DNA of 64,000 nucleotides from positions 37,563-101,562 of the forward strand of contig JAFIHA010000049.1 in NCBI GenBank assembly GCA_017848965.1. The letters are read 5' to 3'. Position 1 is the first letter of the stretch. Each line of letters begins with the position of its first letter. Below are positions 58,616-64,000 of this stretch, piece by piece. The notes under the pieces were generated by a model. That model saw nothing but the letters and a program-made list of their open reading frames with translations. It did no database searches and was not told where the DNA came from. Both the position numbers and the translations under genes were made by a program. This DNA comes from Dechloromonas aromatica (nom. nud.). Its GTDB lineage: Bacteria; Pseudomonadota; Gammaproteobacteria; Burkholderiales; Rhodocyclaceae.

Positions 58616-59692
58616 ATGAATGCACCCGAATTCAAGAAACTGCCCGGCGTCCTCGCCTTCCAGCGCGGCCTGGTGATTACCGATGCCCTGTTTTTCAACG
58701 TGCTGCCCGAGGGCCAGAGCCCGGTCATGGTGGTGCGCCACGGCATCCGCGGCACCCAGAACGTGAACAAGGACGGGGACGCGGAGAAGAGCACGGCCGC
58801 CAACGCCAAGCGCCAGGAGGTCTCCAACATCCAGACCACCGACACCGCCAAGCTGGATGAAGAAGCCCAGGCCTTGGCCGTGCGCTTCAGCCTGCGCTTT
58901 CTCGATCTGAAGGACGTGCTGTTCGCCTGCGCCCCCGCCAGCACCGACGCCGACGACCTGGTGCGCAACTACCGGGACAGCGTCACCGGCTTCATCGAAC
59001 GGGCCAAGGCCTCCGGCGGCCTGGACGAAGTCGCCCAGCGCTTTGCCCGCAACATCGCCAACGGCCGCTGGCTGTGGCGCAACCGCACCATCGCCCGCAA
59101 GATCGAAGTCAGCGTCAACGTCGCCGGCAAACCCGTCGCCAGCTTCGACGCCCTGGCCACCCCCTTGAATCATTTCGACCAGATCAGCGACGCCGAGCGC
59201 CAGGTGGCCACCTACATTGCCGATGGACTGCGCGGCAGTGACGATAGCGGTCTCGACATCGAGGCGCGGCTGGATTTCGGCGTGCGCGGCGCCCTGGAAG
59301 TCTTCCCCTCCCAGAACTACGTGGAAGACAAGCCCCGCGGCTTCGCCCGTCCCCTCTACTGCCTGGGCACGCCGGAACGGGCCAGCAGCCGCAGCGGCAT
59401 GGAGTTCGAAAGCACCCGCACCATGGGCCACGCCGCCCTGCGCGACCAGAAGATCGGCAACGCCCTGCGCACCATCGACACCTGGTACCCGAAATACGCC
59501 GACCATGGCCGGCCGCTGCCGGTGGAACCCAACGGCGCCAGCCTGGAAGCCCAGGAATTCTTCCGCGACCGCAAGACCTCCGCCTTCGAGTTCGCCCGCC
59601 GCCTCAACACCCTGGACCCGGCCAGTCCCGAAGGCATGTTCATGATCGCCAGCCTGATCCGGGGCGGGGTCTTCTCCGGGGGCAAGGAGTGA
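58616..59692 (+). CDS. csy3: Cas7f (Csy3) backbone subunit
   Basis: Six-copy crRNA-binding backbone of I-F Cascade; 358 aa. Strong Csy3 identity: LPGVLAFQRGLVITDALF, VRHGIRGTQN, ARNIANGRWLWRNR, QEVFPSQ-equivalent LEVFPSQNYV, KIGNALRTIDTWYP and the C-terminal IASLIRGGVFSGG. It has good Shine-Dalgarno spacing and should be the most abundant subunit. Its stop shares a base with the cas6f ATG. Confidence 0.95.
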   Translation: MNAPEFKKLPGVLAFQRGLVITDALFFNVLPEGQSPVMVVRHGIRGTQNVNKDGDAEKSTAANAKRQEVSNIQTTDTAKLDEEAQALAVRFSLRFLDLKDVLFACAPASTDADDLVRNYRDSVTGFIERAKASGGLDEVAQRFARNIANGRWLWRNRTIARKIEVSVNVAGKPVASFDALATPLNHFDQISDAERQVATYIADGLRGSDDSGLDIEARLDFGVRGALEVFPSQNYVEDKPRGFARPLYCLGTPERASSRSGMEFESTRTMGHAALRDQKIGNALRTIDTWYPKYADHGRPLPVEPNGASLEAQEFFRDRKTSAFEFARRLNTLDPASPEGMFMIASLIRGGVFSGGKE

Positions 59693-60222
59693 TGGAAGCG
59701 CGCCATTACGTGGACTTCCAGCTCGGGCCGCGTCCCTCGCCGATAGGGGCGGCCCTGGCCCTGCGGGTGCTGCACGGGGTGTTCGCGCTCTACCCGGGGC
59801 AGTACGCCCTGGCGCTGCCCGACTACCCGCGCAGCTTTCCCCGCCTGCGGGTGTTCGCCGCCAGTCGGGAAAACCTGGACCGGCTGGTGGCGGCTGGCGA
59901 AGCCGCACTCCAGGAGATCGGCCGCTTCGCCTATCCCAAGGCCGTCCCCGAGGACTTCGCCGGCCCCTGGATCAGCTATCGCCGCTACCGCATCCCCAGC
60001 CGCAAGGCGGAACGCAAGCCCGACGGCAACCTGCGCCTGCGCCGCATCCAGGCCGCCGACACCGCCGAACTGCCCTACTTCGCCCTGCGCAGCCAGAGCA
60101 ACGGCCAGGCCTGGCGCCTCTACGTGGAAGCCCAGCCCGGCTCGACGCCGGGGCTGGCGGAACCGGACGCCTACGGGCTGGCCACCGCCTCCCGCCCCTT
60201 CGCCCTGCCCCGGCTGCCATGA
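59692..60222 (+). CDS. csy4: Cas6f (Csy4) crRNA endonuclease
   Basis: Cleaves the repeat hairpin and stays on the crRNA 3' end; 176 aa from the ATG at 59692 (a GTG one codon upstream is the alternative). His28 in RVLHGVF matches the catalytic His29 of P. aeruginosa Csy4. YFALRSQSNGQAWRLYVE matches the LRSQSTGQ-FRLF block with the catalytic Ser. YGLATASRPFALP matches the C-terminal YGLS segment. Overlaps cas1 (ATGA). Confidence 0.92.
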   Translation: MEARHYVDFQLGPRPSPIGAALALRVLHGVFALYPGQYALALPDYPRSFPRLRVFAASRENLDRLVAAGEAALQEIGRFAYPKAVPEDFAGPWISYRRYRIPSRKAERKPDGNLRLRRIQAADTAELPYFALRSQSNGQAWRLYVEAQPGSTPGLAEPDAYGLATASRPFALPRLP

Positions 60223-61172
60223 ACAAGGCCCGCCCCAAGCCCCGGCAGATCCTGCTCTCCAAGCGGGCCAACATCTTCTATCTGGAGCACGCCCGGGTGC
60301 TCCAGAAGGATGAGCGCATCGTCTGGCTCACCGAAACCGGAGAAGACGTGGAGCAGTACTTCAACCTGCCGGAACGCAACACCGCCCTGCTGCTGCTCGG
60401 CAAGGGCACCTCGGTCACCGACGCCGCCATGCGCCGGCTGGCCGAATCCAACGTGCTGGTGGGCTTCTGCGGCAGCGGCGGCTCGCCCCTGTTCGCCGCC
60501 GCCGAGCCGGTCTTTCTCACCCCCCAGAGCGAATACCGGCCCACCGAATACATGCAGGCCTGGGTGCGCCAGTGGATGGACGAAGCGCGGCGCCTGGAAC
60601 TGGCCAAGGCCCTGATCGCCGAACGCATCACCCTCACCGGCAAGGCCTGGGCCAGGAACAGCGAATTGCTGCAAAGAAAGATAGAACTCCCCGCCGCCGC
60701 CATCGACAAGCTCCGCCAGCGCAGCGCCACCGTGCCCGACACCCAGGCCCTGCTGCTGGCCGAAGCCGAATGGGCCCGGGCGCTCTACGCCAGCCTCTCG
60801 GCCGGCCACGGCCTCAACTTCACCCGCCAGGAAGGCATGGGCGCCAAGGGCAGCAAGGAAGAGCGGATCAACTCTTTCCTCGACCACGGCAACTACATCG
60901 CCTACGGCCTCGCCGCCGTCGCCCTCAATGGTCTAGGCATCAGCTACGCCTTCCCCCTGCTGCACGGCAAGACCCGGCGCGGCGCCCTGGTCTTCGACAT
61001 CGCCGACCTGATCAAGGACGCCTACGTGATGCCCCTGGCCTTCACCTGCGGCGCCGACCTCCGCGTCAAGGACAACCCCTACCGGGCCCTCCTCATCGAA
61101 ACCCTGCAGGACGCGGACGCCCTCGACTTCCTGTTTGGCTTCGTCAAACAGCTCTGCGAAAAACCCGTTTAA
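60219..61172 (+). CDS. cas1: Cas1, type I-F
   Basis: Spacer-integration nuclease; 317 aa of the Yersinia (I-F) subtype: ILLSKRANIFYLEHARVL, LLLGKGTSVTDAAM, GFCGSGGSPLF, ARALYASLSAGHGLNFTR (metal-binding Glu nearby), DHGNYIAYGLAA, FPLLHGKTRRGALVFDIADLIKD. It is last in the operon, next to the array; canonical I-F loci put cas1 first, next to cas2-3. Confidence 0.95.
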   Translation: MNKARPKPRQILLSKRANIFYLEHARVLQKDERIVWLTETGEDVEQYFNLPERNTALLLLGKGTSVTDAAMRRLAESNVLVGFCGSGGSPLFAAAEPVFLTPQSEYRPTEYMQAWVRQWMDEARRLELAKALIAERITLTGKAWARNSELLQRKIELPAAAIDKLRQRSATVPDTQALLLAEAEWARALYASLSAGHGLNFTRQEGMGAKGSKEERINSFLDHGNYIAYGLAAVALNGLGISYAFPLLHGKTRRGALVFDIADLIKDAYVMPLAFTCGADLRVKDNPYRALLIETLQDADALDFLFGFVKQLCEKPV

Positions 61173-61269
61173 TATCAATCCCATGGACGCCCTCCAAAAA
61201 AACGAAGCCTGAAACAGGTTTTGCGACGGAGATCCTTGTTTACTTGGGTGAATTCAGGAAAGTCATCCA
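61173..61269 (+). promoter_or_regulatory. CRISPR leader
   Basis: Non-coding 97 bp between the cas1 stop and the first repeat. It is more AT-rich than the flanks, with an A7 run and GTTTACTTGGGTGAATTC. A small CCTG-AAA-CAGG-TTTT hairpin (61209-61223) might end cas operon transcription. The array promoter is expected here, because repeat polarity (3' GTTGAGAAG) requires left-to-right transcription. I see no convincing consensus promoter. Confidence 0.7.
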
Positions 61270-64000
61270 GTTTGCCGCCGGGTAGGCGGTTGAGAAGATC
61301 GTCTCGCCAGTGCTTCGATCACACCAGGTGTTTGCCGCCGGGTAGGCGGTTGAGAAGTCGAACAGTCCGGTGCGGATGCCGCGGCTATCGTTTGCCGCCG
61401 GGTAGGCGGTTGAGAAGATGGAGCGAACGGCAGCGGTCTCGGATTGCGAGTTTGCCGCCGGGTAGGCGGTTGAGAAGTGGTCGGCGAAGCGGCTGTCGGC
61501 GTCCTTCTTGTTTGCCGCCGGGTAGGCGGTTGAGAAGTGGGCACGAACAGCCGGACGGCGCAGAGCTATGTTTGCCGCCGGGTAGGCGGTTGAGAAGAGT
61601 GCAATCGCGGTTGAAAGTAGCGTACTGACGTTTGCCGCCGGGTAGGCGGTTGAGAAGACGCGCCGGCCAACCCATCAGCATCGCCCAGAGTTTGCCGCCG
61701 GGTAGGCGGTTGAGAAGAGGGCAAGGCGAATGTCAGCGCCGAGGCCGTCGTTTGCCGCCGGGTAGGCGGTTGAGAAGTAGATGAAACAACGCCTATTGGT
61801 CATGAATGGGTTTGCCGCCGGGTAGGCGGTTGAGAAGACCAGGGCGGCGGCATCGACGTAGTCATTGTTGTTTGCCGCCGGGTAGGCGGTTGAGAAGACA
61901 GCCGCCGGCGACCGGGCACGATACTACTTGTTTGCCGCCGGGTAGGCGGTTGAGAAGTCCAGAACCCGGCCACCAAGGGCGCCGCCATCGTTTGCCGCCG
62001 GGTAGGCGGTTGAGAAGCGGACGCCGAAGTCATCCGCGCCGCATCCCTTGTTTGCCGCCGGGTAGGCGGTTGAGAAGACGAAAAAGGAAACCCGCATCGC
62101 CTTCGACGCGTTTGCCGCCGGGTAGGCGGTTGAGAAGTTCCCGGCGACCTTGGGCTGCGCGCCGAGCGCGTTTGCCGCCGGGTAGGCGGTTGAGAAGACT
62201 ACCACCACGCCGCCGCCGTCCCGGTACCAGTTTGCCGCCGGGTAGGCGGTTGAGAAGACCCAGGACACCCCGGTCGGCGGATTCGACATGTTTGCCGCCG
62301 GGTAGGCGGTTGAGAAGCTGAAGGAGAAAAAGCAGTGAAAACCCTCGCCGGTTTGCCGCCGGGTAGGCGGTTGAGAAGCGGGGCCGGCGCAATGCCGCAG
62401 GACTGGGAAGGTTTGCCGCCGGGTAGGCGGTTGAGAAGGTCAGCTCCGGGCGCCACAGGCCGCCGGTCAGGTTTGCCGCCGGGTAGGCGGTTGAGAAGGC
62501 CATCGCCCTGATAGTTGGACAGGGTGATTTGTTTGCCGCCGGGTAGGCGGTTGAGAAGCTGGTGGCGAGCGACATGCAGGGGCTGCAGCGCGTTTGCCGC
62601 CGGGTAGGCGGTTGAGAAGGCGAGCAACTGCCGATCGTCATTGATGAAGTCGTTTGCCGCCGGGTAGGCGGTTGAGAAGCTGAGATTGCCCGAGTATACG
62701 GACCACGCGCCGTTTGCCGCCGGGTAGGCGGTTGAGAAGTCTGTGATGGACGCCGCCAAGGAACGAATTGCGTTTGCCGCCGGGTAGGCGGTTGAGAAGC
62801 AGTACAGCCAGCGGCTGCGAGCAATGCCCGCGTTTGCCGCCGGGTAGGCGGTTGAGAAGGTTTTGCGGAAGCGGGCGGATTGGATGCCACTGTTTGCCGC
62901 CGGGTAGGCGGTTGAGAAGAAAGGCACCACAGGTTTCCGCATCGACACCAAGTTTGCCGCCGGGTAGGCGGTTGAGAAGTTGATGAGCTGGATGGGGTTG
63001 CGGGTGCTGGCGTTTGCCGCCGGGTAGGCGGTTGAGAAGTATTGGGCACATCGGATGACTAAGGCGATGCGGTTTGCCGCCGGGTAGGCGGTTGAGAAGT
63101 ATCGGGATCACGCAGTTGAGGCCGCAGCTCCGTTTGCCGCCGGGTAGGCGGTTGAGAAGTTGATGTTCCGCTCCTCCATGGTGAGCGGCGTGTTTGCCGC
63201 CGGGTAGGCGGTTGAGAAGTTACCGAGGGAGAGGTCCTTCAGCGCGCTCGCCGTTTGCCGCCGGGTAGGCGGTTGAGAAGCTGCCCGCCGTCGCCACCGT
63301 CAAAGCCGCCGCGTTTGCCGCCGGGTAGGCGGTTGAGAAGATGGAACTGGTGCGCGACCTGGGCGGCCAAGCGTTTGCCGCCGGGTAGGCGGTTGAGAAG
63401 ACTCACACCGATCAACCCTGATGTAGGAATGCGTTTGCCGCCGGGTAGGCGGTTGAGAAGGCCAGGCAGCATCTTGCCGTCGCGATCGTACTGTTTGCCG
63501 CCGGGTAGGCGGTTGAGAAGACTGGCTTGGTGTTGGAGCGCAAAGTCGGCACGTTTGCCGCCGGGTAGGCGGTTGAGAAGTGACGGCTAACGCTAGCTTG
63601 AGCGGCCTGCCGGTTTGCCGCCGGGTAGGCGGTTGAGAAGAAGGGGGCAGTGTCGCAGGCGGTGAGCCGCGTGTTTGCCGCCGGGTAGGCGGTTGAGAAG
63701 TTGATGTTGTAGATGTCGTCGCCGTGCTCGACGTTTGCCGCCGGGTAGGCGGTTGAGAAGAAGCTGGACGCCAAGAAAGGCTGCAATACCGGGTTTGCCG
63801 CCGGGTAGGCGGTTGAGAAGAAGGCCGAACTGCTGGACATGGTCATTGCTGCGTTTGCCGCCGGGTAGGCGGTTGAGAAGTGCGGCTCCGCGCCGCACAA
63901 CTTGAGCGTTAGGTTTGCCGCGGGGTAGGCGGCTGAGAAGATTGTGCCGGTCCAAAACACGGCGTCCGCCCGGTTTGCCGCCGGGTAGGCGGTTGAGAAG
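61270..64000 (+). CRISPR. Type I-F CRISPR array, at least 46 repeats / 45 spacers, open to the right
   Basis: 28-bp repeats beginning GTTTGCCGCC and ending GGCGGTTGAGAAG, with stem CCGCC-GGGTA-GGCGG, homologous to the I-F repeat (GTTCACTGCC...GCTAAGAAA). I count 46 repeats: 18 from 61270, 4 from 62351, 11 from 62592, 13 from 63253. Spacers are 32 bp, except three of 33 bp (starting 62318, 62559 and 63220). All repeats read as identical except 63913. No spacer is repeated. The last repeat ends exactly at the window edge, so the array probably continues. Confidence 0.98.
63913..63940 (+). repeat. Single variant repeat in the array
   Basis: Differs from the other repeats at position 10 (C to G, loop-closing base pair lost) and position 21 (T to C, first base of the 5' handle). 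A perfect repeat follows at 63973, so this is not the terminal repeat within the window. Confidence 0.9.

Noticed and set aside
62318-62350. Spacer 18 shares 17 bases (CAGTGAAAACCCTCGCC) with 2069-2085 at the start of the TPR gene
   Set aside because: The match covers only the PAM-distal half and lacks the seed. It reflects a common MKTLA signal-peptide start codon context, so it is not a credible self-target.
61221-63960. ORFs on both strands encoding repeated LPPGRRLR, STAYPAAN or LLNRLPGGK units
   Set aside because: They are translations of the CRISPR array. The 60-bp period is a multiple of three, so frames stay open across many repeats.

Overview
The window is high-GC chromosomal DNA from a betaproteobacterium, most likely of the Rhodocyclales (Dechloromonas/Azonexus/Accumulibacter type). 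I infer this from protein flavour only: MSHA-type pili, a complete Calvin cycle with form II RuBisCO, polyphosphate:AMP phosphotransferase and many c-di-GMP proteins. No rRNA is present to fix the taxon.

Layout. (1) 1-353: start of an MlaF-like ABC ATPase. (2) 499-10688: a tightly overlapping MSHA-type (type IVa-like) pilus operon: secretin, TPR protein, MshE ATPase with an N-terminal c-di-GMP-binding-type domain, MshG, MshI/J/K-like proteins, a 637-aa pseudopilin-like protein and two prepilins. It converges on an EAL-CBS-GGDEF protein. (3) 12.6-20.4 kb: yggX, argA, polyphosphate:AMP phosphotransferase, rsmE, a PAS-GGDEF-EAL protein and fbp. (4) 20.5-24.2 kb: TRAP transporter dctP and dctQM. 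(5) 24.4-36.0 kb: central carbon genes on the + strand (tkt, gap, epd, pgk, pyk, fba), interrupted by a chemoreceptor, a winged-helix protein and a degenerate REC-GGDEF protein. (6) 37.0-45.8 kb, - strand: a second, autotrophic set, cbbF-P-T-G-K-A-E-Z. (7) 46.0-52.6 kb: cbbY, cbbM (form II RuBisCO), cbbQ, cbbO and cbbR. Together (5)-(7) supply the Calvin cycle plus glycolysis/gluconeogenesis, with paralogous copies of five enzymes.

(8) From 52.7 kb the DNA looks like an acquired island. A 46-bp 3' half of a tRNA-Pro(CGG) gene (attachment-site scar) is followed by a candidate pair of arm-type repeats, an AlpA/excisionase-like gene, and a type I-F CRISPR-Cas system. Cas2-3 is on the - strand; a divergent operon encodes Cas8f, Cas5f, Cas7f, Cas6f and Cas1. 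A CRISPR array of at least 46 repeats runs off the right edge.

The most interesting observation is in the cas2-3/cas8f intergenic region (56442-56571). Two degenerate I-F repeats flank a 24-nt guide, forming a mini-CRISPR. Just downstream lies a CC-PAM site matching that guide perfectly over its first five bases and at 16 of 24 positions. The mismatches fall on positions 6/7, 12/13, 18/19 and 23/24, the spacing at which I-F Cascade flips out guide bases. The matching site ends 3 bp upstream of the best -35 box of the cas8f operon. This looks like a built-in crRNA-like autorepressor of the cas operon.
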